From NCBI GenBank assembly GCA_030066045.1, contig JASJCJ010000015.1, positions 1 through 49,779 on the forward strand: 49,779 nucleotides of DNA, given 5' to 3'. The first letter of the stretch is position 1. Every line of letters begins with the position of its first letter. Made by a program: the position numbers and the translations under genes. The notes under the pieces are model-generated. The model worked only from the letters and a program-made list of their open reading frames with translations. It was not told the DNA's origin and did not search any database. Shown here piece after piece: positions 41,829 through 49,681 of the stretch. This stretch comes from Calothrix sp. MO_167.B12 (lineage in GTDB: Bacteria; Cyanobacteriota; Cyanobacteriia; Cyanobacteriales; Nostocaceae).

Positions 41829-43070
41829 ATGACATCTTCTCATCCATCTGACCAACATTCTCATAAATATAACTATCTGCCAAAAATTGGTATTTATCTG
41901 TTGATGGCAATTTTGGGTGCCAGTTTAACTTTGGTAACTATGCGTCTTTTTCCCACCAAGTTAATCCCCCAAGATGTCTACCAAAGTCCGGAAATAACTG
42001 CCTCTGCCAAGCAGTCACCAGCCCCAAAGGTGACAACAGTAACTAGTACTAGTCCTAATTTTGTAGTTGCTGCGATCGCTCGAGTAGGGGCAGCAGTAGT
42101 AAGAATTGATACAGAACGCACTGTTAGACCTAATTTTTACCCTTGGTTTGACGATCCATTCCTGCGTCCTTTCTTTGGTAGAGAAATGGTACCAGGTACA
42201 CCCCGGTTTCGTCTATTTGGTGAGGGTTCAGGCTTTATTATTGAATCTAATGGTTTAATTCTCACCAATGCCCATGTTGTGAGTGGGGTTGATAAGGTCA
42301 AGGTTACTTTGAAAGATGGACGTAGCTTTCAAGGAGAGGTGCGGGGGATAGATAAAACCTTTGACTTAGCAGTGATTAAGATTAAGGGAGAAAATTTGCC
42401 AGTGGCACCTTTGGGTGATTCTGATAATTTGCAAGTGGGAGATTGGGCGATCGCAGTTGGTAATCCTTTTGGTCTGGATAATACGGTGACTTTAGGTATT
42501 ATTAGTACCTTGAAACGTTCCAGTAGTCAAGTGGGAATTGCCGACAAAAGAATAGATTTTATCCAAACCGATGCGGCAATTAATCCAGGTAATTCCGGCG
42601 GTCCATTGCTGAATCAGCAAGGTGAAGTTATCGGCATCAACACCGCTATTCGCGCCCAAGCAGAAGGTATCGGATTTGCAATTCCCATTAATAAAGCTAA
42701 GGAAATTAAGGATGTTCTGGCTAGGGGTGAAAAAGTCTCCCATCCTTACATTGGCATCAGTATGGCTAGCCTCACCCCTGAGTTTGCCAAACAACTCAAT
42801 CGTCTTCCCAATCAACCATTTACAGTCCCCGAAATTAAGGGGGTGCTAGTAATGCGAGTATTACCTAATACTCCGGCAGAATCCGCTGATTTAAAACCAG
42901 GGGATGTGATCACCCAAGTTAATAGCCAGAAGATTACCAATGCCGAACAATTGCAAGACATAGTTGCCAAAAGTCGGGTGGGTAAGCCATTAAAGCTTAC
43001 TTTCCAACGCCAAGGCAAAGTCAAAACCATTTCTGTAACTCCTGGGGATTTAAGCGGTTTCAATCAATGA
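41829..43070 (+). CDS. HtrA/Deg-type serine protease (HhoA/HhoB/HtrA family)
   Basis: A 413-residue S1C protease. A membrane segment or signal anchor lies at about 19-38 (IGIYLLMAILGASLTLVTM). The catalytic triad is H149 (TNAHVV), D179 (FDLAVI) and S256 (NPGNSGGPL). A single PDZ domain occupies about 305-400. It should act in the periplasm or thylakoid lumen on damaged proteins. I choose the ATG at 41829 because GAGGG lies 8 bases upstream; a GTG five codons earlier is possible. Cyanobacteria usually have three paralogs and I cannot decide which one this is. It is followed by the phosphoribosyltransferase gene after 26 bp, probably one operon. Confidence 0.95.
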   Translation: MTSSHPSDQHSHKYNYLPKIGIYLLMAILGASLTLVTMRLFPTKLIPQDVYQSPEITASAKQSPAPKVTTVTSTSPNFVVAAIARVGAAVVRIDTERTVRPNFYPWFDDPFLRPFFGREMVPGTPRFRLFGEGSGFIIESNGLILTNAHVVSGVDKVKVTLKDGRSFQGEVRGIDKTFDLAVIKIKGENLPVAPLGDSDNLQVGDWAIAVGNPFGLDNTVTLGIISTLKRSSSQVGIADKRIDFIQTDAAINPGNSGGPLLNQQGEVIGINTAIRAQAEGIGFAIPINKAKEIKDVLARGEKVSHPYIGISMASLTPEFAKQLNRLPNQPFTVPEIKGVLVMRVLPNTPAESADLKPGDVITQVNSQKITNAEQLQDIVAKSRVGKPLKLTFQRQGKVKTISVTPGDLSGFNQ

Positions 43071-43096
43071 ATTAGATACAAACAAGGGTTGTAATC

Positions 43097-43771
43097 ATGA
43101 CTTTTAGATTCAGTAATCGCACAGAAGCCGGACAAATGCTGGCTCAAAAATTAACAGCCTATACTGATTGCAAAGATGGGTTAGTGATGGCTTTACCCAG
43201 GGGTGGTGTACCTGTGGCTTATGAAGTGGCAAAAGCACTAAATTTACCCCTAGACATCTGTATTGTCAGGAAACTAGGTGTGCCTGGTCATAAAGAACTA
43301 GCTATGGGCGCGATCGCTTCTGGGGGTGTGCGAGTACTGAACTATGATGTGCTTGGGCGTTTAAATATATCTAACCAGACAATTGATGAAGTCACGGCCA
43401 AAGAATTGAGGGAATTGCAGCGTCGCGATCGCGTTTATCGGGGCGATCGCCCAGCACCAGATGTACGAAATCATACAATAATTCTGATAGATGATGGTAT
43501 TGCTACTGGTTCTACCATCCGTGCTGCCATTACCATTATCCGACAGCAGCAACCTCGACGGATTATAGTTGCAACTCCAGTAGCTCCCCAGGTAGTCTGC
43601 GAAGAGTTACAAGGTTTGGTTGATGAGGTTGTGTGTCTTTCCATGCCCGAGCCATTTTATGCCATCGGTCTGTGGTACGAAAATTTTACCCAAACAACAG
43701 ATGCAGAGGTCTGGAAACTGTTAGACAAATCCCATCCAACATTGAATCATCAATCTAAAGTTGCCAGATGA
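43097..43771 (+). CDS. phosphoribosyltransferase of the stress-associated type
   Basis: A 224-residue type I PRTase. The PRPP-binding motif is HTIILIDDGIATGSTIRAAI (about 135-154), with the flexible loop MALPRGGVPVAYEVAK (about 32-47) and RKLGVPGHKELAMGAIA. The substrate base is unknown. Family members with the RGGVPV and DDGIATGST motifs are often linked or fused to dienelactone hydrolase-type domains, for example mycobacterial Rv0571c, and occur near hsp20 genes. Here a hydrolase gene follows. It lies 26 bp downstream of htrA. Its TGA stop is immediately followed by an octamer array (GAGTGATG units). Confidence 0.92.
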   Translation: MTFRFSNRTEAGQMLAQKLTAYTDCKDGLVMALPRGGVPVAYEVAKALNLPLDICIVRKLGVPGHKELAMGAIASGGVRVLNYDVLGRLNISNQTIDEVTAKELRELQRRDRVYRGDRPAPDVRNHTIILIDDGIATGSTIRAAITIIRQQQPRRIIVATPVAPQVVCEELQGLVDEVVCLSMPEPFYAIGLWYENFTQTTDAEVWKLLDKSHPTLNHQSKVAR

Positions 43772-43875
43772 GTGATGGAGTGATGGAGTGATGGAGGGAA
43801 GGAGTGAAGGAGTGAAGGAGTGAAGGAGAGAAGGAGAGAAGGAGAGAAGGAGTAGGGGCGGGGTTTCCCCGCCCT
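43768..43875. repeat. octamer array and GC palindrome after the PRTase gene
   Basis: GAGTGATG, GAGTGAAG and GAGAGAAG units in tandem (43768-43848) are followed by TAGGGGCGGGGTTTCCCCGC. The array starts at the stop codon of the PRTase gene. Confidence 0.9.
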
Positions 43876-44032
43876 GGAGGGAAGGAAATTGATTAGATTC
43901 TTTTGACTTTTGATTTGTGCGTAGCACTATAGCTTCCGTTACTCTTCCCACGAGTGAACGAAAAATGTGTGGGAGAGCCAAAATACTTGTTACTTATTAC
44001 TTATTCACCCTCTTCCCACGGAGAATATTCTT

Positions 44033-44725
44033 ATGAAGACAAAATCGTTATTAGAAATAAAAGAGTCAACTATTACAATTGAGGTGGGAAGGTTACAACT
44101 AATTGCTGAATTGTTTATCCCTGACAATGTTCAAAGTATAATTGTATTTGTAGATCGCAGTGGTTGCAGTCGAGAGCATATTTGCAACTATCATCTTGCC
44201 CAAGTACTAGGCAAAAAGGGACTGGCAACTATATTAATTGATTTACTAACTCCAGAAGAAGAAGCCATCGACCTCCGCAGCAAACATTGTAGTGCCAATA
44301 TTAGACATTTGGCAGAACGCTTAATTGCAGTCACAGACTGGCTAACTCAAAATCCCATCACCCATAATTTGCAAATTGGCTACCTTGGAGACGGCACGGG
44401 AGGAGGAGCCGCATTAGTAGCAGCTACAGAGCGTCCCTTAACAGTGAAAGCTGTTGTTGTTCGCAGTGGATTAATAGATTTGGTGAGTGAGGTTCTTGAC
44501 GATGTACAAGCTCCCACACTCCTGATTGTAGGAGGTTATGACTTACCTGCGATCGCCATGAATGAGGATACATTGACACAAATTTCTACTCAGCACAAGC
44601 GATTGAAAATTGTACCTCAAGCCAGTCATCATTTTGCTCAACCAGACGCATGGCAAAAAGCTGCACAACTGACAAGTCAATGGTTCCAACACTATCTACC
44701 TATAGGAATCCGGTTTGATTCCTGA
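44033..44725 (+). CDS. alpha/beta hydrolase paralog with altered nucleophile site
   Basis: A 230-residue dienelactone hydrolase-like protein, starting at ATG 44033 behind GGAG (44017-44020); an earlier in-frame ATG at 43967 adds 22 residues without family similarity. It aligns without gaps at key sites to the paralog at 46989-47657. Where the paralog has the G-A-S121-T-G nucleophile elbow, this protein has G-D-G121-T-G, so the nucleophile is Gly. The oxyanion segment HGSGSS (41-46) is DRSGCS. Asp170 (GGYDLP) and a His (SHHF, about 199-200) remain. It probably cannot hydrolyse by the family mechanism and may be a regulatory or structural partner (inference). It precedes ftsH. Confidence 0.9.
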   Translation: MKTKSLLEIKESTITIEVGRLQLIAELFIPDNVQSIIVFVDRSGCSREHICNYHLAQVLGKKGLATILIDLLTPEEEAIDLRSKHCSANIRHLAERLIAVTDWLTQNPITHNLQIGYLGDGTGGGAALVAATERPLTVKAVVVRSGLIDLVSEVLDDVQAPTLLIVGGYDLPAIAMNEDTLTQISTQHKRLKIVPQASHHFAQPDAWQKAAQLTSQWFQHYLPIGIRFDS

Positions 44726-44796
44726 AATTACTCGTGATGCTAGGGAAGTCTTAACTCTTAACAGAAAGTGTACCCTCGTTTTTTCAAAAATCAAAG

Positions 44797-44930
44797 GGGA
44801 AAATCCCACAACCAAGGATCTGAAAATGCTTTCCTCAAGGGCGCACGCAATGCGCCCCTACTCCTTCCCTCCCTCACTCCTTCCCTCCCTCACTCCTTCC
44901 CTCCTTCCCTCCTTCCCTCCTTCCCTCCCT
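44797..44930. repeat. half of a TIR element plus octamer array in the ftsH leader
   Basis: 44797-44860 (GGAAAATCCCACAACCAAGG then ATCTGAAAATGC and GCGCACGCAATGCGCCCC) is the inverted equivalent of the right half of the element at 47753-47911. It is followed by about seven CACTCCTT/CCCTCCTT octamers. Together they make up most of the 229-bp gap before ftsH. Confidence 0.8.
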
Positions 44931-44954
44931 ATTTTCAAGATAGGAGTCAAAAAA

Positions 44955-46934
44955 ATGCCAGTGGAAACAGATGGCAACCGCCAAATCAAAACACCGGAAC
45001 CAAGGCAATTTAGGAGCAGTTCACTGCTATGGTTAGTATTTGCTATTTGTCTGAATATCTTGATTTTTTTAGGACAACCAAACCAAAACCGTCGGGTTCC
45101 CTACAGCAAGTTTATTTCTCAGGTGGAAGCGGGTAAAGTTGTCCGTGTGGTGGTTGGCACCGACAAAATTGTCTATGAACTTAAATCAGAAGCCACCACT
45201 AAAAAAGATGAGTCTCAACCAGAGAATTTTGTCACCATTCCCGTACCACTAGATTTAGAATTGCCCAAAATTCTCCGCCAGCATAACGTAGAATTTGAAG
45301 CACAACCCCCCAGTCGCTCTGGCTGGTTTGCAGCCTTACTAAGTTGGGTTTTTCCACTAATAATTCTTTTCATTCTTTTGAGCTGGCTAACGAATCGTTC
45401 TCAAATGGGGGGACCAGCAGCTCTGAAAATTGGCAAAAGCAATGCCCGCATTTACTCGGAAGGTGTTACCGGAGTTACGTTTGAGGATGTAGCTGGGGTG
45501 GATGAAGCCAAAGTGGAATTGCAGGAAATTGTCGATTTTCTCAAAAATGCAGGTAAATATACCCGCTTGGGTGCCAAAATTCCTAAAGGAGTCTTGTTGG
45601 TAGGACCTCCGGGAACCGGAAAGACACTGCTAGCAAAAGCGATCGCTGGTGAAGCGGGAGTGCCTTTTTTCACCATTTCTGGTTCCGAGTTTATTGAGCT
45701 ATTTGTGGGTATTGGTGCAGCTAGGGTCAGGGATTTGTTTGAACAGGCAAAACAACAAGCTCCTTGTATAGTATTTATCGATGAATTAGATGCTCTAGGT
45801 AAATCACGCAGTGGCACAGGTCCTGTACTGGGTGGTAACGATGAACGGGAACAAACCCTCAACCAGTTGTTGTCAGAAATGGATGGCTTTGACCCCAACA
45901 CGGGAGTAATTTTACTGGCTGCCACCAACCGTCCAGAGGTATTAGACCCAGCACTGTTGCGTCCTGGTCGGTTTGACAGGCAAGTGGTGGTGGATCGACC
46001 AGATAAAATAGGTCGGGAGGCAATTCTCAAAATCCACGCCAAAAATGTCAAATTAGCAGAGGATGTGGATTTATCTAAATTAGCGGCACGGACTCCGGGA
46101 TTTGCCGGTGCGGATTTAGCTAACTTGGTCAACGAAGCGGCATTATTAGCGGCTCGCGCTAACCGTGAGGCAGTGGCTATGGCAGACTTGAACGAAGCCA
46201 TAGAGCGGGTGCTAGGGGGATTAGAGAAAAAATCCCGAGTCCTTAATGACATGGAGAAAAAGACCGTAGCCTACCACGAAGTTGGTCATGCCATAGTTGC
46301 CGTCCTTATGCCTGGTGCTGGAAGCCTGGAAAAAATTTCCATTGTTCCTCGGGGTGTGGGTGCTTTGGGCTACACCCTACAACTACCAGAGGAAGACCGC
46401 TTTTTAATGATTGAAGATGAAATTCGCGGCAGAATTGCCACCTTACTGGGAGGACGTTCCGCAGAAGAATTGATTTTTGGTCGAGTTTCCACTGGTGCTA
46501 GCGATGACATCCAAAAAGCCACCGACTTAGCAGAGCGGTATGTCACCTTATATGGGATGAGCGAAGAACTAGGACCCGTTGCCTTCGAGAAAATTCAACA
46601 ACAATTTTTAGAAGGGTTTACCAATCCTCGACGGGCTATCAGCCAGAAAATTGCTGAAAAGATAGATATGGAGGTGAAACAAATAGTTGACAGTGCCCAT
46701 CAGATAGCTCGGCAAATTCTGTCGGAAAATCGGCAAATTTTAGAAGCCACAGCCAAAAATTTACTGGAAACCGAAGTTTTAGAAGGAGAAAAATTGCGAT
46801 CGCATCTCCAACAAGTCCAAGCTCCGCAAACAATGGAAAAATGGCTGCATACCGGCAAATTAGTAGACCAGAATCAAACCAGCACCAGCAACGGTAATGG
46901 CAGTCAGTTGGTTTATCGTCACCAAAATTCTTAA
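44955..46934 (+). CDS. ftsH: FtsH ATP-dependent zinc metalloprotease
   Basis: A 659-residue FtsH. Two membrane segments (about 24-40 and 124-147) flank a periplasmic or lumenal domain. The AAA module has Walker A GPPGTGKT (217-224), the FVG pore loop (250-252), Walker B IVFIDE (272-277) and the second region of homology ([20 protein letters not shown]). The protease zinc site is H441EVGH445, with an acidic ligand near SAEELIFG. It extracts and degrades membrane and misfolded proteins. I place the start at ATG 44955, where AGGAG lies 7 bases upstream. The same frame is open for 80 further codons upstream, but those are repeat DNA. It sits between two hydrolase paralogs. Confidence 0.96.
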   Translation: MPVETDGNRQIKTPEPRQFRSSSLLWLVFAICLNILIFLGQPNQNRRVPYSKFISQVEAGKVVRVVVGTDKIVYELKSEATTKKDESQPENFVTIPVPLDLELPKILRQHNVEFEAQPPSRSGWFAALLSWVFPLIILFILLSWLTNRSQMGGPAALKIGKSNARIYSEGVTGVTFEDVAGVDEAKVELQEIVDFLKNAGKYTRLGAKIPKGVLLVGPPGTGKTLLAKAIAGEAGVPFFTISGSEFIELFVGIGAARVRDLFEQAKQQAPCIVFIDELDALGKSRSGTGPVLGGNDEREQTLNQLLSEMDGFDPNTGVILLAATNRPEVLDPALLRPGRFDRQVVVDRPDKIGREAILKIHAKNVKLAEDVDLSKLAARTPGFAGADLANLVNEAALLAARANREAVAMADLNEAIERVLGGLEKKSRVLNDMEKKTVAYHEVGHAIVAVLMPGAGSLEKISIVPRGVGALGYTLQLPEEDRFLMIEDEIRGRIATLLGGRSAEELIFGRVSTGASDDIQKATDLAERYVTLYGMSEELGPVAFEKIQQQFLEGFTNPRRAISQKIAEKIDMEVKQIVDSAHQIARQILSENRQILEATAKNLLETEVLEGEKLRSHLQQVQAPQTMEKWLHTGKLVDQNQTSTSNGNGSQLVYRHQNS

Positions 46935-46988
46935 AGACTTTATCTATTATCAAGTACATATACCGCTTTCAACATGGAGGGTGGAAAA

Positions 46989-47657
46989 ATGCAAGGTAAT
47001 TTAACAAAAGATATTCAAGAAAAATTGGTTGTAATTGCTACAGAATCAGTCAGGCTAGAAGGCAATTTGGTAGTTCCCCCAACAGCCCAAGGAATTGTCT
47101 TATTTGCCCACGGTAGCGGTAGCAGTCGCCAGAGTCCCAGAAATCGTGCTGTTGCCAAAGTTATGCAACGGGCTGGATTAGCAACTCTGTTATTCGATTT
47201 ACTGACATCAGAGGAAGAAAAAATTGACTTACGTACAAGGCACCTGCGCTTTGACATTGGTTTATTAGCATCAAGATTGATTGGTGCCACAAATTGGCTT
47301 GCCCAATATCCAGATACCCACAACCTCAAGGTTGGTTACTTTGGAGCCAGCACAGGTGCAGCAGCAGCTTTAATTGCAGCAGCAGACGAACCCCAAAAAG
47401 TATCAGCAGTTGTTTCTAGGGGGGGTCGTCCGGATTTAGCAGGAACTGCTTTAACCCGCGTCCAAGCACCAACTTTGTTAATTGTCGGTGGCTATGATTT
47501 CCCTGTAATTGAGATGAATCAGGAAGCAATGGCACAGCTTGGGAGTGAAAAGCAGTTGCAAATAATTCCTAAAGCCACCCACCTATTTGAGGAGCCAGGA
47601 GCTTTAGAAGAAGTGGCACTATTAGCAACTCAGTGGTTTCAAAAATATCTTGATTAA
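46989..47657 (+). CDS. dienelactone hydrolase-type alpha/beta hydrolase
   Basis: A 222-residue hydrolase with an apparently intact site: oxyanion HGSGSS (41-46), nucleophile elbow GAS121TG (119-123), Asp170 (GGYDFP) and His198 (ATHLFE). The start is ATG 46989 with GGAGG 8 bases upstream; an ATG at 46974 overlaps that site and is less likely. It lies 54 bp downstream of ftsH and is probably co-transcribed. It is the active-looking paralog of 44033-44725. The substrate is unknown; family members cleave lactones, esters or acyl groups. Confidence 0.92.
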   Translation: MQGNLTKDIQEKLVVIATESVRLEGNLVVPPTAQGIVLFAHGSGSSRQSPRNRAVAKVMQRAGLATLLFDLLTSEEEKIDLRTRHLRFDIGLLASRLIGATNWLAQYPDTHNLKVGYFGASTGAAAALIAAADEPQKVSAVVSRGGRPDLAGTALTRVQAPTLLIVGGYDFPVIEMNQEAMAQLGSEKQLQIIPKATHLFEEPGALEEVALLATQWFQKYLD

Positions 47658-47752
47658 CTCCCTACGCGAGAAGGGAGAAGCAAGTGCCGATGAAAAATGG
47701 TTCGTTTCCCTACACCCCAGACCCCACTCCCTCTTTCAAGTCAGTCCTTCAC

Positions 47753-47911
47753 GGGAAAATTCCACAACCAAGCATGAAAATGGTTGTTAGTTGTTAGTTG
47801 TCAGTTGATGGTTGACAGCTTAGGTGTGGGAGCCACAGTAGGGGCGCATTGCGTGCGCTCTTGAAGAGTTAGCAACAAAGCATTTTCAGATCCTTGGTTG
47901 TGGGATTTTCT
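47753..47911. mobile_element. 159-bp element with about 28-bp inverted ends, containing heptamers
   Basis: The left end GGGAAAATTCCACAACCAAG..GAAAATG and the right end CATTTTC..CTTGGTTGTGGGATTTTC are inverted repeats. The interior has TTGTTAG heptamers and the palindrome GCGCATTGCGTGCGC. Related sequence occurs at 38226-38334 and, as an inverted half, at 44797-44860. Confidence 0.82.
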
Positions 47912-47957
47912 CATGGAGGGCTAATTTGAAAACAGGGAACTCTTAACAGGGAACTTG

Positions 47958-48176
47958 CTGAATTACTAGAAAATATTGATTTATCAATGCTTTCAGGCTA
48001 TTTTTTGGATAACAAGTGCAAGTCAATTAGGGTTTTAGGTTTAAAATGCTTGCATTTTTAATTTTTGTTAGTACAAAAAACAGGACAAATAAGGATGAGG
48101 CTGTTGCCTGTTCCCCGCCCTTGAGTTCCTTATCCTCACCCAAAAACTTTTTCAGCAAGCCCTACTTAGCAATTTG
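47958..48176. repeat. dispersed repeat, copy 2 (about 220 bp)
   Basis: Matches 6407-6637 along its length with scattered changes. The right end GCAAGCCCTACTTAGC and left GAACTTGCTGAATTAC suggest imperfect inverted termini. It sits about 105 bp upstream of the secreted beta-barrel gene. Confidence 0.75.
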
Positions 48177-48284
48177 TAGGATGAGAATTGATGTTTTAGT
48201 GTTAAATATTGAATGTTGCTAAAAATGAACTATCAAAAGTGAAATTGGTGATTTAATCAAGCAATATTTTTTTCAGGAGTGAAT

Positions 48285-49151
48285 GTGAATACTATTTTTA
48301 TGCGTCACAGTTTTGTGGGATTACTGAGTATCACAGTGCTAGTAGCCCAAAGTAGTAGCTTATCAGCCATTGCTCAGACTACAGAACAAACAAGTGATGG
48401 GCAAATTTCCCAATCTGCTGCAACCATAGATTCTGTCAATGAGATTGATATTAAGGTTGAGAACCAAAGCCAAAATATCTTTATTCTCACCCCGGAGCAA
48501 TCCACAGGTTCGACTACACAAGCAGCTCAAACATCTAATTTAACAACCCTACAACCTTTATCAACCAATACTAAACCAGATTCTACCCATAAAGTAGCTA
48601 CCCCAATTCCCGGCACAGTAGCTACATCATCAACAGCTTTGAACTTCCAGAAATCTCAGCTTACCACTACTACCCAATCCCCTACCACTAAAGTTGCCCA
48701 AACAGATATTATGCCAGGCAGAGCTACAGTTGGTAGTAAAAGCTACGTCGGCATTGGAGCCAATATTGGTATCGGTGGTGATGACTCTGCTTTGGGGGAT
48801 GGTAATTTTGCAGTCCTGAGTAAAATTGGTTTTACCAGAAACATATCAGCTAGACCATCAATCGTAATAAACGATGATAATTCCGTCATCTTAGTACCCG
48901 TAACCTACGATATTTCTATCAAGGATACAGCAGATCCATTTACCGAAGTATTACCTTTTACTCCTTACCTTGGTGCCGGTATTGCTTTTAAACTTGGTGA
49001 TGATTCAGAAGCCGGATTGCTACTATCTGGAGGAGTTGATTTTCCTCTTGGTTCCCGATTTACGGCAACTGCTGGGATTAATGCCGGCTTTTTTGATGAT
49101 GTAGATGTCGGTTTATTGTTGGGAGTTGGTTTTAACTTCCCTGGGTTCTAA
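48285..49151 (+). CDS. secreted outer-membrane beta-barrel-like protein
   Basis: About 288 residues. A signal peptide (HSFVGLLSITVLVAQSSSLS, cleavage probably after AIA) is followed by a Ser/Thr/Gln-rich linker of about 110 residues. The C-terminal half has alternating beta strands (SYVGIGANIGIGGDDSALGD, PYLGAGIAFKLGDDSEAGLL, RFTATAGINAGFF) ending in GVGFNFPGF. The terminal Phe and amphipathic strands suit an outer-membrane barrel or porin-like fold. I take GTG at 48285, five bases after AGGAG; GTG 48279 and ATG 48300 are alternatives. Role unknown; a structural or permeability function is an inference. Confidence 0.8.
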   Translation: MNTIFMRHSFVGLLSITVLVAQSSSLSAIAQTTEQTSDGQISQSAATIDSVNEIDIKVENQSQNIFILTPEQSTGSTTQAAQTSNLTTLQPLSTNTKPDSTHKVATPIPGTVATSSTALNFQKSQLTTTTQSPTTKVAQTDIMPGRATVGSKSYVGIGANIGIGGDDSALGDGNFAVLSKIGFTRNISARPSIVINDDNSVILVPVTYDISIKDTADPFTEVLPFTPYLGAGIAFKLGDDSEAGLLLSGGVDFPLGSRFTATAGINAGFFDDVDVGLLLGVGFNFPGF

Positions 49152-49239
49152 GAGTTAAGAGTGAGCATCCCAATTTTTATGCAATACCCAGCCCCTATCT
49201 CTACAGAAACAAAGCCCATCTTCATGGGCTATAAACCCT
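49152..49239. other. spacer with a small hairpin
   Basis: AGCCCATCTTCATGGGCT (49213-49230) forms a 7-bp stem about 60 bp after the beta-barrel gene. A single GAGCATCCCAATTTTT arm precedes it at 49164, a partial copy of the element beginning at 49240. Confidence 0.5.
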
Positions 49240-49350
49240 GGGAGCATCCCAATTTTTCAAAAATATGCCGTAGTGGGAGCATCTTGCTCCCTTGATATAC
49301 AAAGCGGGCAAGATGCCCGCACTACAAATTTAAACATTTGGGATGCTCCC
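49240..49350. mobile_element. 111-bp MITE-like element with GGGAGCATCCCAA ends
   Basis: GGGAGCATCCCAA and TTGGGATGCTCCC are perfect 13-bp inverted ends. The centre has GGGAGCATCTTGCTCCC and GCGGGCAAGATGCCCGC palindromes, so the element consists of hairpins within hairpins. Single arms also lie at 49164 and about 49460. Confidence 0.88.
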
Positions 49351-49681
49351 TAAACCCTCTTAGCCTATGTTCGGCTTTTAGCCGTTCCCGCAGGGTAGAT
49401 GGGCTTGGTTCCTATAGCCTGTTAGCAAAGTGGCACAAAATGCGGGCTTTTTGAAAAAATGGGATGCTCCCCAAAATCTCAATTCTCCAACAGATTTCCC
49501 GTAGCTGATATCTTGCACCTACACCCTGGAAGGGTAAGGCTATACAAACAAAGCCTGCCGGGAGCAAGCTAGTAAATCCTAATTTATCGTGTTGTTGATA
49601 AAAAAATAGGAATCCGGTTTGAATATTGAAAAAAATTAGGTAGGGTGTAGGGCGTGGCAAGCTTAAAATAGTGCAATAGGT
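49351..49681. other. gap of 331 bp with no supported gene
   Basis: A 107-codon minus-strand frame (49412-49735) crosses repeat arms and has no family pattern. Two GGGATGCTCCC arms and a GTTCCCGCAGGGTAG scrap are seen. Confidence 0.5.

Noticed and set aside
44715-44954. 80-residue N-terminal extension of FtsH
   Set aside because: It is repeat DNA in open frame; the AGGAG site and family length support ATG 44955.
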